Assembly (NCBI GenBank): GCA_002305955.1
Contig: DBRH01000072.1
Location: 1-6,747 of the forward strand
Direction: 5' to 3'
Length of the DNA: 6,747 nucleotides
Source: Kosmotogaceae bacterium UBA1373
GTDB taxonomy: Bacteria > Thermotogota > Thermotogae > Petrotogales > Kosmotogaceae
In this document: positions 1 through 6,385 of the stretch, in pieces
Numbering within the stretch: the stretch's first letter is position 1
Layout: each line of letters begins with the position of its first letter
Program-made: the position numbers and the translations under genes
Notes under the pieces: generated by a model
Told to the model about the DNA's origin: nothing
The model's database searches: none
What the model saw: the letters and a program-made list of their open reading frames with translations, nothing else

Positions 1-1728
1 GACGACCGGGAGGTAGTAAAGGACCCGCAAAACGATAGAAAGTTTCCCCAGCTTGTTAACTGCGATAGCCAAAAGAAGAGAGATGAACATGCCTATCGGG
101 ACGTAGATCGAATAAACGGCCGTGTTTTTTAGCGCGTTCCAGAACTTGAAATCGCCGAAGATCTCTATGAAATTTTCCAGCCCCACGAAAGGCTTGGCGG
201 CGTCCACTATGCTCCATCTCCTGAAGGCCAGGAAGAGGGCGAAGCCCATCGGGCCAACCGCCCACCAGATCAGATGGACCAGCGCCGGCATTAGAAAGCC
301 GTAACCTATGAAGGTCCGCTTTATCAATATGCTGGACTGGATATTGTTTATTATGAAGCCGCTCACGACAGCCATCACCAGCAAGGTCAGAATCATACCG
401 ATCGCGAAGAACTGTATCGAAAGCACGGCGTTCTCTCTGGACGTCTCCTCGTACAGAACGGTGGTTTCGATCCCGGAGATCTCTCCGGTCGCGTAGGTGT
501 GCAGAACGTCGTTGAGTTTCGCCGTTCCCTTCACGATTCCCCCTTCGACCGTGGATGAGGAGATAATCTCGAGGTTCGAAAGTCTCCTTTCGGTGAGGTT
601 GGAGGCCAGGAGCGAACCCCCTTCACGCATCACAAAATTCGCACCGGTAGTCTCCCTGGATCTTTCTATGAATTCGGCCGGAGAGTCGGCGCCTTCAACC
701 TCCAGAAAGCGTTCTACGTCCCCGAACCATCCCCTGGCGTTCTTCATGGCCACCGCATCGCTGAGAGCCTCGAGCGACTCCCCGTAGACGACGTAACCGA
801 ATACCGCGACCATGACGATGGCGGGGAGAAAGGCCGACAGACAGTACAGAAAGCGCGTGGACTTCTTCATCTTCGGATCCTTTTGAACTTTCTTGAAGTA
901 AACATAAAGCAAGAAAAGCGCGAAAATCAGCGAGGCGATCCCGGAAACCCAAATGAAAACGGCCAGAGAACCGATTCCTCTCTTCCAGATGGCCGGCGTG
1001 GTCACCGTCGAGAAAAAGGAAATGACATCCCAGTTATCGGAATCGTAGATCGCAAGGGCGTTCACTATCATTTCTCCGTCGGCTGAATATATCTCCGCCG
1101 ATTCCGGCCGCTGGCTGTTCATGGTTCTCTTGAAGAGGTCGCGGAGCAGGGCCTGATCGATTTTCGGCGCACCGGCAGGCGCCTTGAAACTGTCTTCATC
1201 TCCGTAATAGACCAGAAGTTCTCTATCGTATGTGCTCAGAGAGTTTGTGAGCAAGCCGTCGAATCTGTCGAGAAGGACAACAAGCACAGTGTCCTCGAGT
1301 GTCAGAATTCCGGCCTGGATATACAGCTTATCGTTGAATCTGGAAACTTCGGCCCTGGGTAGTCCGCTGGAGAAGGTCAGATTCTCGAAGAAAATCGAAG
1401 ACGACAGATCGTCGGGAACGGAGTAGCCGAAGTCCTCAAGCAGTTTGCCGTCTAAATCGTACAGGGCGGCGAAGACTATATCGTCTGAAAGACCTTCAAC
1501 AACGCTTCCGACAGCCTGCGGATCGTCGACCAGCGGATACAGTTCGCCGTCTATCTCGGCCGCAAGGTTCTGGTAGTTGAGCTTCATGCTCTTGAGCAGA
1601 GAGGACTCGCTTTCCCGGGCGTAACTGGAATAACCATCGGCCGCGTATAAATTGAGAATAGCGAACCCCGACAGCATCAGAAGCGCTACGAATATAAAAA
1701 GACCTATCAGAAGTTTGTTGTGCCTCAA
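1..1728 (-). CDS. MalF-like sugar ABC transporter permease with a large N-terminal Cache-like sensor extension (partial, 3' end outside window)
   Basis: The minus-strand frame stays open for 576 codons to the window edge. Residues about 470-576 look like the start of an ordinary binding-protein-dependent permease of the MalF/UgpA type: a membrane helix at about 474-503, then KPFVGLENF (512-520), FWNALKNTAVYSI and a helix running into RVLYYLPVV. The EAA loop that contacts the ATPase would lie beyond the window. Before this core I see a helix (about 6-26), an extracytoplasmic stretch of about 225 residues, helices at about 252-277 and 295-316, a second extracytoplasmic stretch of about 118 residues, and a helix at about 435-458. 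Both stretches have Cache-like features: DLDG at 91-94, SADG at 215-218 with NWDVI at 232-236, TGANF at 362-366 and GTAKLNDVL. The start is taken as TTG because GGAGG lies 7 bases upstream of it, whereas the ATG six bases earlier directly abuts the GGAGGG. It follows the binding-protein gene by 59 bases. Permease identity is fairly sure; the sensor assignment is inference. Confidence 0.88.
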   Translation of the reverse strand, partial: MRHNKLLIGLFIFVALLMLSGFAILNLYAADGYSSYARESESSLLKSMKLNYQNLAAEIDGELYPLVDDPQAVGSVVEGLSDDIVFAALYDLDGKLLEDFGYSVPDDLSSSIFFENLTFSSGLPRAEVSRFNDKLYIQAGILTLEDTVLVVLLDRFDGLLTNSLSTYDRELLVYYGDEDSFKAPAGAPKIDQALLRDLFKRTMNSQRPESAEIYSADGEMIVNALAIYDSDNWDVISFFSTVTTPAIWKRGIGSLAVFIWVSGIASLIFALFLLYVYFKKVQKDPKMKKSTRFLYCLSAFLPAIVMVAVFGYVVYGESLEALSDAVAMKNARGWFGDVERFLEVEGADSPAEFIERSRETTGANFVMREGGSLLASNLTERRLSNLEIISSSTVEGGIVKGTAKLNDVLHTYATGEISGIETTVLYEETSRENAVLSIQFFAIGMILTLLVMAVVSGFIINNIQSSILIKRTFIGYGFLMPALVHLIWWAVGPMGFALFLAFRRWSIVDAAKPFVGLENFIEIFGDFKFWNALKNTAVYSIYVPIGMFISLLLAIAVNKLGKLSIVLRVLYYLPVV

Positions 1729-1751
1729 AGCCATCCCTCCCGAATAAGGAA

Positions 1752-1775
1752 AGGAGCGGCGCGACGGCCGCTCCT
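1752..1775 (-). terminator. Intercistronic hairpin between binding-protein and permease genes
   Basis: A perfect 9-bp inverted repeat (AGGAGCGGC / GCCGCTCCT) with a 6-base loop starts 12 bases after the binding-protein stop codon. On the transcribed strand it is followed only by a broken pyrimidine run (TTCCTTATT), so it is not a full intrinsic terminator. By analogy with hairpins after malE-type genes, it probably limits read-through and protects the upstream mRNA, giving more binding protein than permease. The structure is seen in the sequence; the role is inferred. Confidence 0.6.
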
Positions 1776-1787
1776 CAGGAAAACCTG

Positions 1788-3089
1788 TTACTTTTCACCC
1801 TTCTCAATGTACTGGTCGATCGTCGCAGCTGCCCAATCCATGGCCTGTTTGACGGTCTCTCCTCCGACGTTCATCCTGTCGAAGGCCTCGGCCCACGTAT
1901 CCTCGAACTGGGGTCTGTAATACTTCGTCAGCGAGCCCACCGGTACCCTGGCGTAGTCGAGCATACCTATGAAGGTAGAATCGAGCGCGTCCTTGGCGGC
2001 CTGAAGCTCGGCTATGCTCCTGATAGCCGAGACCGCAAGTCCTCCTTCGAGGCATCTCTTGGTCTGCGCGTATTCGCTCGACAGGAAGGCGGCCAGCTTG
2101 GTCGCGCCGGACTTGTCGGCTACGTTTGAAGGTACGGCCCAGCCGGAAGCGTAGGTGATCGTTGCCTTGCTTTCCTCGCTCGCGTAAGGTATCGAGGCGC
2201 CTCCGACCTTGAGATCCGCTCCCTTCGCGATCTGTGATTTGATAGAGACGTTGAACCAGCGGCCGGTGATAATCATGGCAACCTTGCCGGTGTAGAACAG
2301 TGCCGAAGCTCCGCCCAGAGAGCTGGCTTCCTGCGGCGTCGGCGCATAGCCCTTGGCGAGGAGATCCATGTAGAAGTTATAGGTACCGACGTTCACGTCG
2401 CTGTTGAGGTACCCAGAAGTCTTGGTGAAGTCCGGGCTGAAAACCTCGCCACCGCCTGCCCAGAGGATAGGCACTACCACGCCTACCCAGGAAGGGAAGG
2501 AGAAACCCCAGACGTCGTTCTTTCCGTCGCCGTCGGTGTCCTTGCTCAGCTTCTTGACTGTCTCGGCGAACTCCTCCATCGTCCAGCCGTTCTCCGGCGG
2601 ATAAGGGACTCCGAACTGGTCGAAAACGTTCTTGTTGTAGAAGATTCCTATCGGGCTGGTATCTTTGGGAAGCGCGTATAGACTCCTTCCCGACCTGAAG
2701 ATGTCGACGAGAACGGGGAAGTACTCGTCGAGGTTCGTTCCGCTAGCGCCCTCCCTGCTCAGCCTGCTTATGAAGGGGTTGATATCGGTCAGATACTTGC
2801 CCTCCACGAAGGCCGGGATCATTTCGGCGTCCAGCAGAATGACATCGGGGGGTGTTCCGGCACCGATATCGGTCAGAATCTTCTGGTAGTAATCGCCGGG
2901 AACCGGTTCGTAAACCACTTCGTATTCCGGATTGAGTCTCATGAATTCTGCGATGATCGCCTCGTCAAGCGCGGCTTCGTCGGCGCCGGCCCAGGTGGTT
3001 ACTCTGAGCTTCGTCGCGCCTATCGCGAGTGAAGAGAGAACCAAAAGAACAACTACTAGAAAGAACCTTGAATATCTTGCCCTATCCAT
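1788..3089 (-). CDS. Extracellular sugar-binding protein, ABC transporter family 1 (UgpB/MalE-like)
   Basis: This 433-residue protein should capture a sugar outside the membrane and hand it to the permease encoded just downstream. Residues 2-8 are basic, 9-24 are hydrophobic (FFLVVVLLVLSSLAIG) and cleavage is likely near residue 24-25; there is no lipobox cysteine, so it should be a soluble exported protein. The mature part has family-1 features: KLRVTTWAG at the start, YYQKILTDIGAGTPPDVILLD (68-87, split by G-rich turns), the Ca-binding-like loop DTDGDGKNDVWGF at 184-196, ALFYTGKVAMIITGRW at 263-278 and ASGWAVP at 314-320. Length is normal for the family (about 400-450). The start is the ATG with GGAGGTGG four bases upstream. 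The frame is open further upstream, but that extension runs into the glycosidase gene and lacks a signal sequence, so it is not used. It lies 50 bases after the glycosidase gene. The ligand cannot be told from sequence; the glycosidase suggests an oligosaccharide or glycoside. Confidence 0.93.
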   Translation of the reverse strand: MDRARYSRFFLVVVLLVLSSLAIGATKLRVTTWAGADEAALDEAIIAEFMRLNPEYEVVYEPVPGDYYQKILTDIGAGTPPDVILLDAEMIPAFVEGKYLTDINPFISRLSREGASGTNLDEYFPVLVDIFRSGRSLYALPKDTSPIGIFYNKNVFDQFGVPYPPENGWTMEEFAETVKKLSKDTDGDGKNDVWGFSFPSWVGVVVPILWAGGGEVFSPDFTKTSGYLNSDVNVGTYNFYMDLLAKGYAPTPQEASSLGGASALFYTGKVAMIITGRWFNVSIKSQIAKGADLKVGGASIPYASEESKATITYASGWAVPSNVADKSGATKLAAFLSSEYAQTKRCLEGGLAVSAIRSIAELQAAKDALDSTFIGMLDYARVPVGSLTKYYRPQFEDTWAEAFDRMNVGGETVKQAMDWAAATIDQYIEKGEK

Positions 3090-3139
3090 ACTTCCACCTC
3101 CATTTTCTATTTTCCCTGTCCGCTCTATAAGCGGTCTTT

Positions 3140-5329
3140 TCAGAGTCTGTTTATTCTCTTGCCGTCGTACTGCGCCTCGAAAATGCCTTTTTCCGATCTG
3201 ATCCTGAGCTCTTTGCCGGCGATCACCAGGTTGTCTAGTTCGAAATCGATGTCGAAGGGAAAAGGATCGAGCATCGGGCCATCTTCGGTGAAATCGATCC
3301 CGGCCAGGTATCTGAAGAGAAGATCCACTACCCACGAGTGCTGGTAATCGTCGACACCCCTGTAAACGCAGGCCTTCCCGTTGAAGGGATTGTAGTGTTC
3401 GAAACAATTGGGCCTTTCGATGTCGCCCTCGTAATACATCATTTTTATGAACTTTTCCACCAGCTCCACGGTCTTCTCCCTGAGCAGTCTATCGCCGAAC
3501 CTTCTGGCGCAGAATCCCAGAACATCTACCATGTGGCTGTTGGTCATCGGCCAGACCCTACCGTTCCACGGGCAGTTGTGGCGTTTGCCCTTCCACTCTG
3601 CCCACTGGCTGAAGAGGCGATCGTCGACGCTCGTGGATGCAACGGGGTATTCCGTCCAGAACTCTTCCCGGTTGAGCAGGTGTTTTTTGAGTCCCGGCAG
3701 GTGCGATTCATCTACGATATCGGTCATATACGGATAGAAACAGACGGCGGCCTTCACGCCGGTTCTCTTGAAATCGACGGGATTCACATCGGAAAAGATC
3801 TCTTCATCGCCGTCCCACATGAGCTCTAGCACTGCCTTTTTAGTCTTCGCGGCACTCTCTTCGAAGAACATTCGCTCTTCTTTCATTTCCAGAAGACCGG
3901 CCATCCAGGCGAGGGCCTTTTTCAGGTTGTACACGTATACCGTGGCATCGACCCCCTTGAAACGTATGTTGTTTATCCAGCCGTACCTGTCGGCCATTGG
4001 ATCTACAGCGGTGTAACGACTCATGTATTCCTGTCCCGTTTCGAACTGGTCCACCACATCGTAGAGTCCGCAGCCCTCTCTGTCCCTTACCCTGTCGAAA
4101 TACGCGAGATACTTTTTCAGTGGTTCGTAGATGCGCTCTATGAAGGATCTGTCCGGATGTACCCGGTGCAGTTCCATCACCGCCCTACCCCAGTCGGCGT
4201 GGTAAAAACCGTTCTCCTGCAACTGGTTGACGTATATGTGCCCGGCGAAGGAGCCATCCTCCCTCTGGTTTTCTATGAAATTCAAGAGACTTCCCCTTGC
4301 CACCTCCGGGCTGGCCGACCATCTCGTCTCGAGCATGTGGCACTGTGCGCTGTAGGTTATGAAGGCCCGGAAATAATCCAGTCCCTCGGCTATGGCCGGG
4401 TGCTTCATGTAGGCTTCGTCCACTTCGCCGGTGAAGAGTTTGAGACCGTACCAGCGGTAATAGTAGTATTTCTGGAAATAGGGTTCCCCGATCGAAAAGC
4501 GTGGGAGGAATCTGAAGTACGACTCCCAGTTTCTCCGGCTCTCCTCGACGGGGTCGCACCCGAGAGATCTTCCGGCTGCCCTCACGACTTCCTCCACACC
4601 CGGGGCCGCGCCCAGTCCGCAGTTGAAGGTCGTCTCGCTTCCGGGAGCGAGTTTCACTTTCCTGTGCAGCCCTATGTACAGCAAGCCCTCCCGGTTGATG
4701 CCGTTCGTATCGATTCTCTCGATCAATCCATCTCTTTCGAGTTTCTCGTAGAACGGGGTCAATCTGAAATTCGGGAGGTTTCCCGTTCTCTCCGAGAAGG
4801 ATACGTTGTGGCTTTCCTTACCTTCCAGAGCCAGAATCACGTGAGCGGGATAAGGTCTTCTCCTGGGCTTGACAAGTCTCTTCTTGAAAACGATACCGCT
4901 GCCGACCGCATCTATTATCTGCGTATCGACCTCGCTGTCGCTATCGGAGCACTGCTGGGCTGTCCAGACGACTATATCCAGCTCTTTCATTTCCTTCGAG
5001 TCGTTCTTCAGGGTTACCCTGGAGGCCAGAAAATCCTCCTTCAGCAGGGCCTTCTCTTCCAGCATTTCCAGATCGCCTGCACGGAAGAGGCTGCTCAAAG
5101 AGGCGGGGTTCCAGAGTCTGTCGATACAGATGAAATCGACCGGAACTCCCCGGTCGATTACGCTGATCGTGTACCCGGGGTCGATCCTCAAATCGAAATA
5201 ACTGACAAAATCCCAGGCACCGGGGCGATCCAGGTGCAACGGGAAGGGGGGCGTCCACAGCAGTCTGTTGCCGCCGCCCAGGTACCACTTGTCTTTTCTC
5301 TCCAGCATCTTCAGGATGTCAATCTCCAT
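3140..5329 (-). CDS. Cytoplasmic (alpha/alpha)6-barrel glycoside hydrolase, GH63 / mannosylglycerate-hydrolase-like
   Basis: This 729-residue protein has no signal peptide, so it probably hydrolyses sugar brought in by the adjacent transporter. Residues about 1-275 read as a beta-sandwich domain and about 280-680 as a helical barrel, with a short beta-rich tail (about 690-729). The barrel carries signatures recalling GH63 and related clan-G enzymes: CPWNGRVWPMTNSHMVDVL at 586-604, CFEHYNPFNG at 642-651 and YQHSWVVDLL at 662-671. By analogy with bacterial GH63 enzymes, E644 is the candidate catalytic base. The segment ETGQEYMSRY (430-439) sits where those enzymes have an ESG-x-D type motif with the acid Asp, which would make E434 the candidate acid. 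The substrate is unknown; alpha-glucosides, alpha-mannosides or glycosylglycerates are all possible. The ATG lies inside the end of the regulator gene (11-base overlap), with GGAG and GAAGAGAG upstream, which suggests translational coupling. The barrel fold is fairly sure; the exact GH family is not. Confidence 0.85.
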   Translation of the reverse strand: MEIDILKMLERKDKWYLGGGNRLLWTPPFPLHLDRPGAWDFVSYFDLRIDPGYTISVIDRGVPVDFICIDRLWNPASLSSLFRAGDLEMLEEKALLKEDFLASRVTLKNDSKEMKELDIVVWTAQQCSDSDSEVDTQIIDAVGSGIVFKKRLVKPRRRPYPAHVILALEGKESHNVSFSERTGNLPNFRLTPFYEKLERDGLIERIDTNGINREGLLYIGLHRKVKLAPGSETTFNCGLGAAPGVEEVVRAAGRSLGCDPVEESRRNWESYFRFLPRFSIGEPYFQKYYYYRWYGLKLFTGEVDEAYMKHPAIAEGLDYFRAFITYSAQCHMLETRWSASPEVARGSLLNFIENQREDGSFAGHIYVNQLQENGFYHADWGRAVMELHRVHPDRSFIERIYEPLKKYLAYFDRVRDREGCGLYDVVDQFETGQEYMSRYTAVDPMADRYGWINNIRFKGVDATVYVYNLKKALAWMAGLLEMKEERMFFEESAAKTKKAVLELMWDGDEEIFSDVNPVDFKRTGVKAAVCFYPYMTDIVDESHLPGLKKHLLNREEFWTEYPVASTSVDDRLFSQWAEWKGKRHNCPWNGRVWPMTNSHMVDVLGFCARRFGDRLLREKTVELVEKFIKMMYYEGDIERPNCFEHYNPFNGKACVYRGVDDYQHSWVVDLLFRYLAGIDFTEDGPMLDPFPFDIDFELDNLVIAGKELRIRSEKGIFEAQYDGKRINRL

Positions 5330-6059
5330 CTCTCTTCACTCCCGTGATTGAATGCTGCATCTGCGATTTCGGTTCGTAACCGGTGAGGTCGATAATGTCT
5401 TTCCTGTCAAGGCTTATTATCCGGTCGTAGATCTCCAGCGCCGCATCAAGATTGCGCTCCCTTATCGCCTCGTAAAGATCCCTGTGTAGTGGCAGTCCAG
5501 CGTCGCCGAAAGTATCCAGTCCGAGGGGGGATTTCCAGAGCACTTCAAGCCCGTCGAAGACCACATCGAAGACTTCCTTTAGGAAGCGGTTGTGGGAGAT
5601 ATCGAATAACTTCTTGTGAAAGCAGGCGTCGGTATCGCCCAGGTTCTCCCTGGTGGATATCGCCCTGGACAGCCTGTCCATACAGTGCGATAACTCCTCA
5701 AGATCGGCCGGACTCGCGTGAGAAACGGCAAGCGCTATCGCCGATCTCTCGAGCGTGCTTCGCAGTTCGATCAGATCTAGAATGTCTCTCGCGCTGTCGG
5801 TCTCTATTTCGAAGTTCACGTTGAACAGTATCTTCAGGCTGGTTCTCTTCAGAACGAAAGTGCCGCTGCCGTGAACGGTTCTGGTAACTCCTTCGTACTC
5901 CAGTACCCTCAGCGCTTCCCTTATTATGGTCCTGCTGACACCCAGCCTGCTGGAAAGCTCCACCTCGCCGGGCAATCTCTCCAGATCTTCGAGGACTATC
6001 ATCTTTTTCAGTCTGTTCACAACATCCGTAGAAGTGCGTTTCTTCGTCTTCATAGCCAT
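5319..6059 (-). CDS. FadR-subfamily (GntR superfamily, FCD domain) transcriptional regulator
   Basis: This 246-residue protein is probably the local regulator of the operon, binding DNA as a dimer and releasing it when a metabolite binds. The N-terminal winged helix-turn-helix spans about 8-72: ELSSRLGVSRTIIREALRVLE (34-54) is the recognition region and RTVHGSGTFV (60-69) the wing. Residues about 88-225 form the all-helical FCD ligand domain. Of the metal ligands usual in this family I can place D144, H148 (DACFHKKLFD) and H192 (LHRDLYEAI); the final His expected near residue 213 appears to be Ile, so the metal site may be altered. Length is typical. The start is ATG with AGGTGG six bases upstream (6066-6071); a second ATG two codons later is less well placed. 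As first gene of the operon, with palindromes just upstream, it is probably autoregulated. Whether it represses or activates cannot be read from sequence. Confidence 0.93.
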   Translation of the reverse strand: MAMKTKKRTSTDVVNRLKKMIVLEDLERLPGEVELSSRLGVSRTIIREALRVLEYEGVTRTVHGSGTFVLKRTSLKILFNVNFEIETDSARDILDLIELRSTLERSAIALAVSHASPADLEELSHCMDRLSRAISTRENLGDTDACFHKKLFDISHNRFLKEVFDVVFDGLEVLWKSPLGLDTFGDAGLPLHRDLYEAIRERNLDAALEIYDRIISLDRKDIIDLTGYEPKSQMQHSITGVKRDGD

Positions 6060-6081
6060 TTTCTACCACCTGTATTTGATT

Positions 6082-6104
6082 AGTTGTCTGCTCACTAGAC
6101 AACT
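6082..6104. promoter_or_regulatory. Candidate operator for the adjacent GntR-type regulator (inverted repeat)
   Basis: Perfect 8-bp arms AGTTGTCT and AGACAACT are separated by 7 bases and end 22 bases upstream of the regulator's start codon. The arms contain the TTGT...ACAA pattern common in FadR-subfamily operators, although the spacer is longer than usual for them. The position, just upstream of the ribosome binding site and downstream of a candidate -10 box, would suit autorepression. The repeat is seen; binding is inferred. Confidence 0.6.
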
Positions 6105-6115
6105 CTATCATTTCG

Positions 6116-6144
6116 ATTCTACCTTCGAAATAACCTACATCGAA
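6116..6144 (-). promoter_or_regulatory. Weak candidate promoter for the operon
   Basis: On the minus strand a TAGAAT box (6116-6121, five of six to the -10 consensus) lies 17 bases downstream of TTCGAT (6139-6144), a poor -35 match. Transcription would start near 6108, so the 23-bp operator-like repeat would fall in the first transcribed bases. It is the best minus-strand candidate I can find, but the -35 box is weak. Confidence 0.3.
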
Positions 6145-6147
6145 GGT
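6121..6147. promoter_or_regulatory. Perfect inverted repeat, possible second regulator site
   Basis: ACCTTCGA and TCGAAGGT form 8-bp arms with an 11-base spacer. The repeat overlaps the candidate minus-strand promoter. Its arms do not resemble the TTGT/ACAA pattern of the nearby repeats, so a different DNA-binding protein, or an RNA hairpin if transcription starts further upstream, is possible. Confidence 0.4.
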
Positions 6148-6166
6148 CGGCTATGGACATTTCGGG

Positions 6167-6176
6167 GTGTATACAC
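6167..6176. promoter_or_regulatory. 10-bp perfect palindrome GTGTATACAC
   Basis: The palindrome contains TGTATACA, a core close to operator sequences known for several FadR-subfamily regulators (T-G-T-n-n-A-C-A type). It lies 107 bases upstream of the regulator gene. A 10-bp palindrome can occur by chance, so the call rests mainly on context. Confidence 0.35.
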
Positions 6177-6231
6177 GGAATCTGAAACGTATATTCCAGA
6201 ATAAGTCTACAAAACGAAAGGTGATGAATTT

Positions 6232-6245
6232 ACTTGTTGACAAGT
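6232..6245. promoter_or_regulatory. Palindrome ACTTGTTGACAAGT, candidate operator over a -35 box
   Basis: Perfect 6-bp arms ACTTGT and ACAAGT with a 2-base centre match the TTGT-nn-ACAA form typical of FadR-subfamily operators better than any other repeat here. It covers the TTGACA box of the rightward promoter, so a bound protein would block that promoter. Confidence 0.45.
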
Positions 6246-6264
6246 TGGGGAGAAATCGTATATT
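6237..6264 (+). promoter_or_regulatory. Strong consensus sigma-70-type promoter pointing right
   Basis: A perfect TTGACA (6237-6242) and TATATT (6259-6264, five of six) are separated by 16 bases. Predicted start is near 6271. No convincing gene follows on the plus strand; transcription would run through the repeat-like segment and antisense to the receiver-domain remnant. The match is seen; activity is inferred. Confidence 0.5.
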
Positions 6265-6297
6265 ACCCGTACAGGAAAAAACGAGATTCAAAAGAAA

Positions 6298-6364
6298 GGC
6301 TCATCACGAAGCGATAGCGGCTTCAGGAGATCCCGCACTGGAGCAAGGGGCTGACAATCCCGGG
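6298..6364. repeat. Possible degraded interspersed palindromic repeat
   Basis: The segment contains GAAGC-7 bases-GCTTC (6308-6324), then TCAGGAGATCCCGCACTGG (from 6323) and GAGCAAGGGGCTGACAATCCCGGG split across 6341-6364. It recalls dispersed elements of many bacterial genomes in which CCCGCACTGG is followed by its complement and then ATGACA. Here the second arm is worn (AGCAAGGGG), so pairing is poor. Only one copy is in the window; calling it a repeat rests on resemblance and not on copies seen here. Confidence 0.3.
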
Positions 6365-6385
6365 TGTTTGCTTCGAAAGCTTTCA

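Larger units (their letters stand above)
6060..6385. other. Gene-free intergenic region upstream of the operon
   Basis: About 326 bases without a convincing gene on either strand. It is more AT-rich than the operon by eye and holds the regulator's ribosome binding site, four perfect inverted repeats, candidate promoters in both directions and a degraded repeat-like segment (all listed separately). A rightward open frame crosses it, but this frame has no ribosome binding site or family resemblance. Confidence 0.6.

Noticed and set aside
3120..3134. Small inverted repeat CCGCT-5 bases-AGCGG between glycosidase and binding-protein genes
   Set aside because: Only a 5-bp stem with no T run; too weak to call a terminator or processing site.
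3090..3407. N-terminal extension of the binding-protein frame into the glycosidase gene
   Set aside because: The extension lacks a signal sequence, is low-quality in composition and overlaps the conserved end of the glycosidase; the internal ATG has an ideal ribosome binding site and signal peptide.
4157..5347. Plus-strand open frame of 396 codons opposite the glycosidase gene
   Set aside because: It is antisense to a gene with clear family motifs, has no recognisable domain, and arises from the codon composition of the real gene.
6181..6200. Imperfect palindrome TCTGAAACGTATATTCCAGA
   Set aside because: Six of twenty positions break the symmetry, so it is not clearly different from chance in AT-rich DNA.
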